64,000 nt of DNA from NCBI GenBank assembly GCA_012295275.1, contig CM022679.1, positions 24,603,502-24,667,501 on the forward strand, read 5' to 3'. This DNA comes from Chrysomallon squamiferum (taxonomy: Eukaryota > Mollusca > Gastropoda > Neomphalida > Peltospiridae). The notes beneath the pieces were generated by a model. The model did no database searches and was not told the origin of the DNA. It saw only the letters and a program-made list of their open reading frames with translations. Positions within the stretch are counted from its first letter, which is position 1, and every line of letters begins with the position of its first letter. Shown here piece by piece: positions 12,307-23,856 of this stretch. Made by a program: the position numbers and the translations under genes.

Positions 12307-14770
12307 TTATGCTAAAGTCATGGATCTGTAGTTCTGTATATTCATTGATCTGAAATACAAAAAGAAAATATCTTTACATCATTTATAAGTAGTTTAAATT
12401 ATTGACATTTTACAGAGATTATACTTTTTTTCTTTCTTTTTTTTTTAAATACCAAAATCGTAGCAATTATTCATATAAATTATTTAAAAAAATTAAATTA
12501 CACCGTTGTAATACAGTAACAGAGAAAAGGAAAATTTTAGACTTCACATAAAATCATGATCTTGTTACTTATAATACTTTATTATTATGAAAAATTGGTT
12601 ACCACAAATATTTTCTGTATTCTTCTATATATTTGTTTTATATTTGTTATGTGTAAATAACAACAGCTGATATAAAAACAAGACATCAAATTACATATGA
12701 AATGAACAAAGCCACTAAATCAGATATTTAATAGCAATAATAATAACTTCAATAATTTCTCATGAAAAACAAAAACAATAAGTAAAAGAAATGGATGACA
12801 TACCTTGTGACCATGTGATCTACTATGGAGATAACTGGTCTGGACTTTGGACCCTGTGATGGAATAAATGTCTTTCCACTCTTGTTGACCACATTGATTG
12901 GACGCTGGACTTTAACTCTGTAGAGATCATTGGAGTGAGCTGGGTATGGATCAAATGTTCCAGCTTTCATTCCTCCCGGCTAACAAATAAATGTTAAAAA
13001 AATAAAAAAACAGTTTTAACATCATTAGATGTTCATCTTTGTTTTACTTGATATTTAATTAAAGAAGAAATTTGTATTCAAAAGGGTGCACTGAACATAT
13101 TTTTTGACAAGTGATTATATGATAACAAATGATATTATATGGTAAGGACCAAAGATTCAAAAGAAACTCAGTTTTCAGTTAGCAGCAACAATCTTTTACA
13201 TGCACCTTCTAATAGGAAGGGATGTAGATGTCACAACATTTAAAAAAAATAATTATGGAGCAACTAGAATGACAAATGGCAGCACCAAGGAGGATTATCT
13301 GACACATCACCTTCATATGTGATATTTAATTGTTAAATCTTTTAAGACCATATTTACTTATTTGGATGAACCATAATTTACAATTTTACAGCTTATTTAA
13401 TTATTAATTTGATATCTATGATATACATAATTAAAGATAAACGAAATTTTTAAGTTAAACCATTGATAAATAAAATTTTACACTTCAACCAGTTAGCTAT
13501 AAATGAAATCTTACATTTCGACCAGTTAGTTATAAATGAAATTTTACATTTGAACCAGTTATATATGAAATTTTACATTTGAACCAGTGATAAATGAAAT
13601 TTTACACTTCAACCAGTGATAAATAAAATCTTACACTTCAACCATTTTTAAAAAGAAAGCTTACATTTCAACTAATGGTCAGTAAAATCTTACACTTCAA
13701 CCATTTTTAAAAAGAAAGCTTAGATTTCAACCAGTGGTCAGTAAAATCTTACACTTCAACCAGATATAAATGAAATCATGCATTTCACCCAGTGATAAAT
13801 AAAATCTTAGTCCTGTGACTAATGATAAATAAAAATCTTACATTTTTGCCAGGTGAGCTTGGTTTAAATGGTTTCAGATCTTTGTTTCTCAGTGAGCCTG
13901 CAGACAGAGATTTCCTCAGTGGTGGCAGTTGTTTGTCTGATCTGTAGGGGTTTGGTTCAAAGAAATCCACTGGGTGCATGTTGAGACGGAAAGCTCCTCC
14001 TTTCAGTGCTGCCTTGTGTGCTTGTAACTCTTTCTGTATTTCAAATCAAAATTAAGTATTAAATAAATAAATATGTGCATCTGTATATAACTCTTTCTAC
14101 ATATCAAATCAAAATTAAGTATTAAGTAAATGAGTGCAAGTAAATGTGTGCATCTATTTATAATGCTTTCCATATTTTAAATCAGAATTAAATATTAATT
14201 ATTTAAATGTATGCATCTGTATATAACTCTTTCTACATATCAAATCAAAATTAAGTATTAAGTAAATGTGTGCATCTATTTATAACACTTTCCATATCTT
14301 AAAAGAGAATTAAATAAATGTAATCTATATATCCATCAAATCTAAATTAAATAAATAATCATTTTTAATATATTTATGTGTTTGCAAATGCAAATATCTA
14401 CATAAGTATATATAAATCCATGAATACATTTCTGTAAGTACATATGAGTATGTAAATATATTCATCTCTACTTTTGTCTGAATGTATATTAATGGAAGCC
14501 TCCATGCATAACTTTTTCTGTTTTTAATTTGTAAACAGTTTATACATATTTATAAATCCAAAATTGAAAAATACTAAGAAATCATTCACATTACAAACAT
14601 TGTGTAAGGACATTAAAACTGATTTCTTTAAGATAATTTGAATGTTACCACATCTTCTAGACAAATTTAAGAATTATTAAATTCTTTCATATTAAATTGA
14701 TTAAAATGTTAAAACAAAATATTTTGTTGATTTTCATTATCTAGATAAAACTAATTACTATTTTAAGTGC

Positions 14771-14804
<34 letters not shown>

Positions 14805-17800
14805 GCAGTTGTTTTGGATGATTCATCTTTTAAAAAGATTAAAAATAAATTTATAAATGTAAAATGGAAATGAAAAAAGCATGAAAGAAGCAAACACAAA
14901 TCAAAAAGAGGCATAAGCAACATAAATATTATGAAAACATGCAGAACACAACAATTAACTTCTAAGTGATGAAATCTAAATGAATTTTCATTGTTTTAAA
15001 AATAATTATTTGTCAGTGATTTAGTAATCGTGACTACAGACATTTCCTGTTAACATTACAGCAAACTTTACTAACAATTTATTGTTACTGGATATTAATT
15101 ATGATTTTGATAAATTAAAATTTAATATCTGTCATTTTATTTTATTACTTTTATTTTCTAAATTATTATTATGAATATTACAGTTATTTTTGTAATTCTA
15201 CAACTATTAATTCTGACTTAATATATTAGCAGTACTCTAAAAGTATAAAAAAGCTCTGTCTGACTGTATGTCTGTATGTCTCTGTCTGTCTGTGGGTGTG
15301 TTTGAAAACAATTTAATAAAGTATAAGTCTGTCTCTCTAACTACCGTCAGAAAGTTTCTCTAACAGCTATTAATTGAAAAATGAATTCTTAGAAAATAAG
15401 AAAAATTAATAACTATTTAAAATAACATTTTTCATCTTCAGTAAAAAAGAAAATGAATACCTAGATATTTACTATGTTTTATTATCTCCAAGAAGCATTC
15501 CAGTAATTAATATTTTTAGCATTTCTAATACTTTTCAACTTAAATTGATGTTAAATGTTTTAGTTTTTAAAATATTTTTGGAGTAGTTATAAGTAATAAA
15601 TTAAATTTCTAAAATTTTCAGTATTTTCTAATAAAAATCCTTTTTAGGTAATATTTTCAGATAAACTATTAACTAATTAAATTTAAAACTTTCTTTGTAC
15701 ATTATTAAATTAAAAAATGACAAAGAAATTCAGTTTAAAACTAGAATTACATATTAAATGAATGAACATGTAAAAAGAATTGTGATGTTTTCAGGATTTT
15801 TTTTATTCTTCTTATTGTCCATTGTAAATAAATAAAAAGATTTATAATCTTTATTCAGATTTTAATAAACTGAAAGCAATAAATGCTATTTAACAACAAA
15901 ATAGCTAACATATAATGCAATAATATTTGGCTCAAAAGCTGACAAACATAAAAAAAAAATTAAAAAATAAAAATTAATTTAAATAAAATAAATAAACCCA
16001 AAACGAAAGCTGAATTTTCAAAAAAACAGCAAACCTTCAGAAGCTCTCTTGGCCGAAAATATGCATCAGGCAAGTTTTTCGGGTACTCACCAATTCCGAC
16101 ATTAGCATAGCTAAAAACAGGGGCAAAGTTAACTGTTAGTCATGTGAACAAAACACAGAACAGTGACCTGTAAGTGTACTCAAACAAGAATGTTAAAATT
16201 TTATATAAAAAGTTTTTGTCAGGTTAAATCATATATATGCAAATAAATAACAAAGCAGTGAAAATTCTGAAAAAAAAAACAATGCAAAGGAAATTACTTC
16301 TGTCTTAATGGAAAGACCCCACAACTAACAAATATTATTGTCAGTGGCAACAAGAAACTGCAGTTTGTGTCCAAGACAGATTAGCTAAAACTTAATGGAT
16401 TACGTGAAGATGATATTTCACCTATGACATGAAGCCAATTGATACACCATGCCAGCAGTGTCTGAATTTAACAGGATATTAAATGAGGTTATTAACTTGA
16501 CTTAATCATATCAAACTGGTTAAGGCTATATGGTAATACATACTGCCTGTAAGAGATTCATCTCAAATTAGTGATTATAAGAATGTCAATATTCCAGGAA
16601 TTTTAATCTAAGTGTGGCATGATTGACCTATGCTAGATGGAAATGTTTGGAAATATCTAGTTGCATGAATACTAATACTTTACTTGACCAGTTGATATTT
16701 ATTAGTTTTATATATAATTTATTTAAATGTTACTGACAAAACAATAAAAAATAAATTCCATATGATCTTATGTGCATATGGTACAATGCATTTCATTACC
16801 ATAGTTTATTTGGCAAAAGAAAATGTTGATGTTTCAGTTGTGTTAAGAACATATTGTGTGTTTAGTCAACACAGTGATTTCATTTGTCATTAAAATATTC
16901 AGAATTTATCAGATGACTGTAAAAATCTTAATTCACTCTGCATTCATTTTGCTTTATTTTGTTAAGTTTTATTTGTTTTGCACACTTTTTTATTGATACT
17001 GAACAAATCACAGTTAGCCTCATTAGCTTTTCACACATTCATTTTAGATCAAAATGATTAATTATTAATTTAATCAGTACAAATACTGACTGCCTCTGCA
17101 CAAATTTTGATACAGTTACAAATATTTAAATAACATTTGTTTTTTTTAGAACAATTTTATAGTCCCTTTTGTGCAAATCGGATTTGCATCCCTTTGTTCA
17201 AATCTTGATTTGATCTGTACAGTTTTCGATTTTCATTGTACAAATGTGGATTTAGTTTTTGAATTTCAAATGTGGATTCAGTTTGCACTGAATTTGATTG
17301 GTTTTGCACAAAGTTTGTTTTTTCTTTGCAGAAATATGGATTCAGTTTGTGCAAACAACAGTTTGCTTTGTTAAACAGTCAGTGAGTGTGCAGACAACAT
17401 ACACTGCAAATGAACAGTATGCTACAATAATCAATAAATTGTTAAATGAAAATATTAGCAAAATGAAACCTGCTAGCCAAGAAAAGAGTTAGCTGAAAAA
17501 CAACTGAGTACAGGAATGTGAAATTTAGTAAATGCTAGTTTAAAAATAAAAAAATATATAAAAAATTGAAAAGAACACACATGGGTGAGTGCAGAATATA
17601 TAGAAATAAAATTATTATAATTTTTCTCTTTTTTGTGCATTTTTTTTTTTACACTCAACACACCCTCAATTTGTCTCTGCCACTTTCGTAATTTTCACTC
17701 AAGTTGGGTGGATATTTGCCAAGAAAAACATGTGGATATCTGAAAACAAGTCATTCCGTGTGTATTAATAATTTCAGACTGACATTTATACAGACAAACA

Positions 17801-19319
17801 ATACAGTTGAAAATTATATAAAAGAGATGTTATACTTACTATACCAGTTACTATTAAATTATATATATAATTATTAAACGATCTTAAAAATGGTTTCACA
17901 ATCAAAAAAATATTGGCACAGTAATAAATATTATTATGATGCCAGTGTTAATATTAGGCATATTTTAAAATATTATAACAATAAATATAATAAATCAAAC
18001 TATTGATGTTTTTTGTTTTGAATTATAGTAACCAAATTTTAATTTCTTAATTGTTCTTAAAAAGTCTAACTAGTTCCAATTATTTTGAACTATATTTCTT
18101 TTTAAATGAAATGAAAAAAATAATAAACTGCTTCATGCTCAAAAATATAATTCAACATTCAAAATGCAAAATGCAAAGACAAAGATTTCTATTTTGATAA
18201 CTAACATGCAATTAACATGCATGAAAAATGAGCAATAACCTAGCCAAAACGCATTTTTCTACTTTAATATTTTTATATACTTTTTGTTTAAATTAAAATT
18301 ATTTAATATTTTTAATATCCTTACCCATAGCCTGTTCTATTATTTGTATACTTTTTTTTTACATTAATTAAAATAATTTAATATTGTTAATCAATATACC
18401 CATTTACCTTATGTTTTATTTTACCTTTATTTTTATTTATTTTTTAATTTCAGTTAAAATAATTAAATACTGTTAGTCAATATACCCATAGCCACTTAGT
18501 TCCCTTAGTATTTATTTACAATTTTTTAATTAAATTAAAATAATTTAATATTTTTAATAAACATACCCTTAGTAGTTGTTTTCTTTTGTTGTTGTTCTTT
18601 TTTATTTGTTTTAAATAAATTAAAATTTTTGTTTATGAACTTACCCATAGCCAGTTCCCTTCTTTCCTGGATTTGTCAAAACATTTTTTCCTGGAGCTTT
18701 GTAAGGTGGACCAGGACGAGGGGCTGGAGAAAAGAAAGTCACAGGTCCACCAATAGTTCCATAGTAACTACCCAGTCCAGATCTGTCAAATTAACATAAA
18801 AACTTTCAGAAATACACAGTTTAAACTGAAAATTAATACAGATCTTAAAAAATATGTACAAATGTGTGTGTATACCAATATATGCATGCATAAATATAAA
18901 TATATTCACAAACATAGACACACAAGCATATATATACATATGGTACAGTCACACATGCATATAACTTGTAATGTATGTGTGGGTGTGTCTACCTGATAAA
19001 TGTACATGTGTATGTATGTATGTATGTGTGTGTATCTATGTTTGTGTCGGTGTCTATATGCATGTATGTATGTTTACATATAAGTTGGTGTGAATGTAAT
19101 TTTCTACATAACTAGGTCTGTAAATATATGTATGTATGAAAGAAAGAAAAAAGGAAGTTATCTATTTATCTAAAGATACGACTGGTTTGTGTATCTGTAA
19201 GTGAATAAGTATGTCTTCCATAAAGTCGTATACAATGGTTTGGTATACTTGTTATCTTAAAGCTAAAATACTAAAAATAATATTAAATTAATTAGCATCA
19301 TCACAATAATAACAATGAC

Positions 19320-19351
<32 letters not shown>

Positions 19352-20228
19352 AAAATCATAAAAATGACTTACGGTTTCTTTTCACCATTACTTGGAAGGA
19401 AAGCTTTACCAATATTCTTCAATGCTTCTTTCTGTCTGTACATCCTCCTCATTCTTATTGGATCACTGTATGCCTCAGACTCAAGAATTCGTGAAAATTT
19501 ATCCGAAAAGTAACCAGCTTGAGTAGCAGCTTTTTGTTTGCTTCCACCTGGCAGCATTTGCTTCCCTTTGCTAGCAGCATCATTGAAAGCAACTAGAATA
19601 TACATTTAAAAAAATCAATAACAAACTTTTTATTATCATCTGAAATTTGAAAAAAAAATTCATATATTTTGGGGGTTTTTAATATAATTTTTTTTTTTTT
19701 ATGAAGGATTTGCAAGCTTGCTAGTTCAGTTTTTAAATTTATTTTTGTTTGATTTTTTTTTTTTTTTTTTTTTTTCTTGTTTCTAGTTCTTTAGTTGCAT
19801 TTCTTTCTTTTTTTCTTTTTTTTTTCTTGATATATATGTGGGGTGTATCTTTTGTTGATAAGACACATGACATTTATAAAAACATTTATTATTGACATTT
19901 TCAAGTTGAATTAAGCTCAATTTAATTTCTCTCATTCACTGCATTTTCATTTTTTTACATTTCAGCAACTGCTGTGATACTTTCAGTGCATCTGTTTGTC
20001 TCCATGTTTCTCTGTCTGTATATGCTTCTATAATGTATTAACTAAAAACAAATTAAAATATATATTGTGATGTTTACATTAACTGTATATACATTTCTTT
20101 AAATAACTGCTTGATAATCATGTATAATACTTACACGCGGCGGATGATCTGTATTTATCTCCAAGTGTAACATATTCCATCTCTTGAAAGAGACCAACTC
20201 TTTCCATATCACTTTTCTTGTCACCCAT
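12307..20228 (-). CDS. CFAP96: Cilia- and flagella-associated protein 96 (C4orf47 orthologue)
   Basis: Seven coding exons: 20135-20228, 19373-19592, 18645-18782, 16035-16110, 13842-14033, 12804-12979 and 12307-12349. All introns are GT-AG and phases agree, giving 312 aa, close to the vertebrate protein. Diagnostic stretches are DMERVGLFQEMEYVTLGDKY at the start, KQMLPGGSK, KAFLPSNGEKKP, GLGSYYGTIGGPV, APGKN, NPGKKGTGYGYAN, KPSSPGKN and PGGMKAGTFDPYP, followed by GPKSRP. The family is rich in Pro-Gly turns and is found with ciliary and centrosomal microtubules; the exact role is poorly known. The start ATG at 20228 lies 5 kb before the rest of the frame's last exons and opposite MRE11, so the two genes probably share a promoter. 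Exons 3 and 5 are bordered by tandem arrays that copy their own splice sites. The last exon (SMNIQNYRSMTLA-stop) is short and slightly less certain. Confidence 0.93.
13463..13843. repeat. Minisatellite copied from the CFAP96 exon 5 donor
   Basis: About 13 imperfect units of 27-31 bp abut exon 5 on its downstream side. On the minus strand the unit reads roughly AAATGTAAGATTTTATTTAT plus CACTGGTTG, which matches the real exon 5 donor. Five upstream units keep a perfect GTAAG (plus-strand CTTAC at 13510, 13630, 13660, 13689 and 13748). Confidence 0.85.
14023..14340. repeat. Tandem repeat copied from the CFAP96 exon 5 acceptor
   Basis: Five units of about 63-69 bp start near 14026, 14090, 14159, 14222 and 14283. 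Each holds a version of 'aactctttct' plus 'atcaaatcaaaattaagta'. The first unit spans the true acceptor and the first bases of exon 5 (AAAGAGTTA on the minus strand). Units 2 and 4 keep TGTAG followed by AAAGAGTTA, a decoy acceptor. Confidence 0.85.
14771..14806. repeat. (TTA)n microsatellite
   Basis: About 12 uninterrupted TTA units in CFAP96 intron 4. Confidence 0.9.
17157..17370. repeat. Degenerate minisatellite in CFAP96 intron 3
   Basis: Diverged units contain 'caaatgtggattcagttt' or close forms ('caaatcggatttgca', 'aaatatggattcagtttg'), with spacing of about 22-45 bp. Open frames on both strands here reflect the repeat and match no known protein. Confidence 0.55.
18240..18660. repeat. 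Tandem repeat copied from the CFAP96 exon 3 donor
   Basis: About five units of roughly 80 bp share 'aattaaaataatttaatat' and a version of 'tacccatagcc', the reverse complement of the end of exon 3 (GGCTATGG/GTAAG). The unit at 18310-18335 keeps GGCTATGG/GTAAGG, a nearly perfect decoy donor. The units at 18482 and 18561 have GTATAT and GTATGT in the same place. Confidence 0.8.
19316..19350. repeat. (AAT)n microsatellite
   Basis: About 11 AAT units in CFAP96 intron 2. Confidence 0.9.
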
Positions 20229-22221
20229 CTTCTTGGATTTTAAGTTATTCTTTACAAGGGATGAAACAGTTTACACACAGAAAGATTTATCCTCAGAAAC
20301 AATTAATCGTTTTAATATATTCAGAGAACTTTGGCTATGACACGCTTTCTTTGAAATCTATCTAATAAAATGATATAAAGAAAAAGGGAAAAACATCAGC
20401 TGCACATTGTTGAAATAATTGCTATGGAGATCCGTAGGTGCGCATGACGGAAGTGAAGTAGTTTTCTCCCTCTGTTGGCGGAATGTTCGAGTTCATTGAA
20501 ATAATGTTTTTCTGTCAGTATTATATTAAATGAAATAATATGAGTGCATATTCACTTTTACTTTTTCAGATGCACTTCAAATAAGCGAAATAATTAAAAT
20601 TTCATGACAGTGATATTATTCTGTACTTAACAATGAAAAATAGTAAATCGAAAGTTCATTTTACAGGGGGAGATAATACAATTTAAATGTCTTATCTTGA
20701 AGACGGATGGTGAGCGGGAATTTGACAATTCTATATAATTTTATACACTGTTAGAGGAATGCACTTCGATGATACTGAATCTACCACTATTTGATAACCA
20801 TTTACAAATATACATTCTAAAATCGGTAACAAAATATTAAAAGTATAAAATGTCAAGTTAAAATAAAAATGAAAATAATGAAAATAAAAATCATGTTATA
20901 TTTTCAATTTCGAGATATTTTCCAAATAAGTTTTAATTTAATTATGCATGTGACAGTATTGAAGCGTGATTCAGAAATATTTAGTACTAAAAACGTGATT
21001 TTGAAAAAATTGTGATGTTTTAATTAAAAAGAACAGAATTAATGAGGGAGTGTATTTCGTCTGTGTTTATCAAAACACGTAAAATAAAAGTGTATTGGTA
21101 ACATTTATTATCTTCTAACCCATCAGGAAACTTACATATTTGAATCCAAAAATTACAATAAACAAACAAAAAACTAGGATTCTCTATCATAAAAAAAATA
21201 CACATAACATTAACTAACAAAACAACAACATATTTTCCCACTGTTCCACAAAGATGAGAAAATACTGCACACTGGCAACCCAGTTGTATTTAAACTGAGT
21301 GACATATCTTCCAGTGTAAATTGGTGTATACAATGTAGATTTGATCCTATGATTTTATTCGCTGACAACCATAATGTTATATCACTTCAGCCAACTCATT
21401 CAACAGCATAATAGATTTTCTAAACACATATCACAAATTATCAGCCTCTAAAGTAAACAGTGACAAAAAGATAAGTCAAAATTTAAAAAAAAAAAAATTG
21501 ATATAAAACCTGTATGTGAAATATTTCATTATACACAATAATCATAAAATATATTTCTTTGCTGATATATCTTATTTTATTTATAGGAATAGTTTTTTTT
21601 TTTTTTTTTTTCAGTAACAGTAAAATAAATGCTTTTGATCATTACCAAAATGTCTAATGGAATTTATGTTTCCTGTTATTAATATTTGCATCTCATTTTG
21701 AAGAATTAAAGATTATTTATGGTTGTATTTGAACATGTGTATTTGTGTGGTTATTTAAATTCATGGCTATTTCATGAATTTAAAAGTACTAACTTTTATA
21801 TACTGATATTTAAAATTATTATATACACTGTTTTCTTTTTACCTAATTCTGGAATTTAAATAGAAGATTAGTCTTACTTTAATACTGGATATGATTTATA
21901 TTGTAGCACATACACAAATTAATATTTATGTTCCTGAATCTTAATACTTTTTTTTTTTTTTTTTTTTTTTATTTATTTATTTTTTTTTTTTTTTTTTTTT
22001 TTCTAGATGTTAATATAACAAATTCAGTATCTGGTAGAAGAAAATATGATGATTGAATACTTATTTTCAAAAAGTAAATAAAAAGATTCATTTTTTTCTT
22101 CTGCATATTAATATGTTAAAACCAAAAAGTGGTTGAAAATATCATGATGAAATACATATTTCCTTAATCTTAAAAAAAGAAGTTCTTTCTTTTTCCCAGA
22201 TAATAATACTGTGAATCCAAG
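20229..22221. promoter_or_regulatory. Head-to-head CFAP96/MRE11 intergenic region, probable shared promoter
   Basis: CFAP96 begins leftwards at 20228 and MRE11 rightwards at 22222. The most GC-rich part (20430-20480) has 'gtgcgcatgac' (NRF1-like half site, 20439) directly beside an ETS-type CGGAAGTG (20448-20455), typical of housekeeping promoters. A good donor GTGAGC follows 20709, and a polypyrimidine-AG acceptor ends at 22200, so MRE11 probably has a noncoding first exon ending at 20709. The rest (20.7-22.2 kb) would be its first intron, with long T tracts (21950-22000). Transcription start sites cannot be seen. Confidence 0.5.
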
Positions 22222-23813
22222 ATGTCTTCCAGAAGGGAAGATGATGATCCAAACTCTTTCAAGATTCTTCTGGCAACTGACTCACATTTGGGGTACTGTG
22301 AGAAAGATCCTAATCGTGGCAATGATTCTCTTGTTTCATTTGAAGAAGTTCTTGAACTGGGACGAAAGAAAAATGTTGACTTTGTCTTATTAGGAGGTGA
22401 TCTCTTCCATGAAAACAAACCATCAAGGAGAATTATGCATGGCTCCATTGCTTTGTTTCGTAAATACTGCATGGGGGACAAACCAATTCAGTTTGAATTT
22501 CTGAGTGACCAGTCAGTTAATTTTGAGCACTGTCAGTTTCCAATGCTAAATTATGAAGACCCAAATCTTAACATCTCCATGCCTGTATTTTCAATTCATG
22601 GTAACCATGATGACCCAACAGGAGATGGTAATTTGTGTTCATTGGACATTCTTCATTCATCTGGTTTGGTGAATTATTTTGGGAAAACAATGTCACTAGA
22701 TAAACTACAACTCAGTCCACTGCTGCTACAGAAAGGAACAACCAAACTAGCTATTTATGGATTAGGTTCGGTGAGAGATGAAAGACTCCATAGGATGTTC
22801 TTACACAAAAATGTCACTATGCTAAGACCGAAAGAAAATCAAAATGACTGGTTTAATATGTTTGTCATACATCAGAACCGATCAAAGCATTCAGCCACAA
22901 ATTACATCCCCGAACAGTTTCTAGATGATTTTCTTGACCTCATTTTTTGGGGTCATGAGCATGAATGTCGAATTGATCCAGAATGGAATGGAACTCAAAA
23001 TTTCTATGTCACTCAGCCTGGAAGTAGCATAGCAACCTCGCTGAGTGAAGGAGAAACAGTAAAGAAGTATGCTGGATTGCTGCATGTTAGGGGAAAGGAT
23101 TTTAAACTGACGAAAATACCATTAGAAACAGTAAGACCATTTTACATGACAAACATTGTGCTGGAAGAGACAAGTATTGATCCTGAAGACCCTGATGTGA
23201 TGACGAAAGTTGAGGCTTTTTGTGTGGAGAAGGTAGAAGCATTGCTGGACCAGGCAGGCAAGTTTAAAAATACTTCATATTTGAACGACTCCATATCCAA
23301 AACGCTTGGGACCAAAATTGCTTGGGTCATGGAATATTAGTACTTAATGTGAGAATATGCTTTATTACATTATTATATGTATGCAGAACTGTCTGAAAAG
23401 ATTCAGATTTCAGAATTTCAGAGCTTTTCAGATTTCAGATAAGGCATCCTTAACCTGTATTTTAATTGTCTCTGTAATCTGTTAAAGTATCATAATTATA
23501 CTTTAGAACACATCCAAGAAACAAACATGAATTATAAAAATAGAATATTTATGTAATTTATTTAATGCTACATGTGCACATGAAGTAACCAAACCTTTTT
23601 AAAACTTATGCAAGATTTTACATTTAATTAATTGTTTAGAACACATCTGAAGATCAAAAATGCCTTTCTAAATAATTAGTATTAAATAAATGTGTGTGTG
23701 TGCATGTGCACATTTGCATGTGTGTGATTTAAAGTAAAAAATTCACATTTGTGCCACTGAACCGTTTTGTGTAAATGTGTGAATATATATATATATATAT
23801 ATATAAACTATAT

Positions 23814-23856
<43 letters not shown>

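Noticed and set aside
17157-17492. Open frames on both strands in CFAP96 intron 3
   Set aside because: They follow a degenerate minisatellite and match no known protein.
23258-23340. Last 27 codons of the 372-codon MRE11 open frame
   Set aside because: They do not resemble MRE11, while splicing at the GC donor restores the conserved protein.
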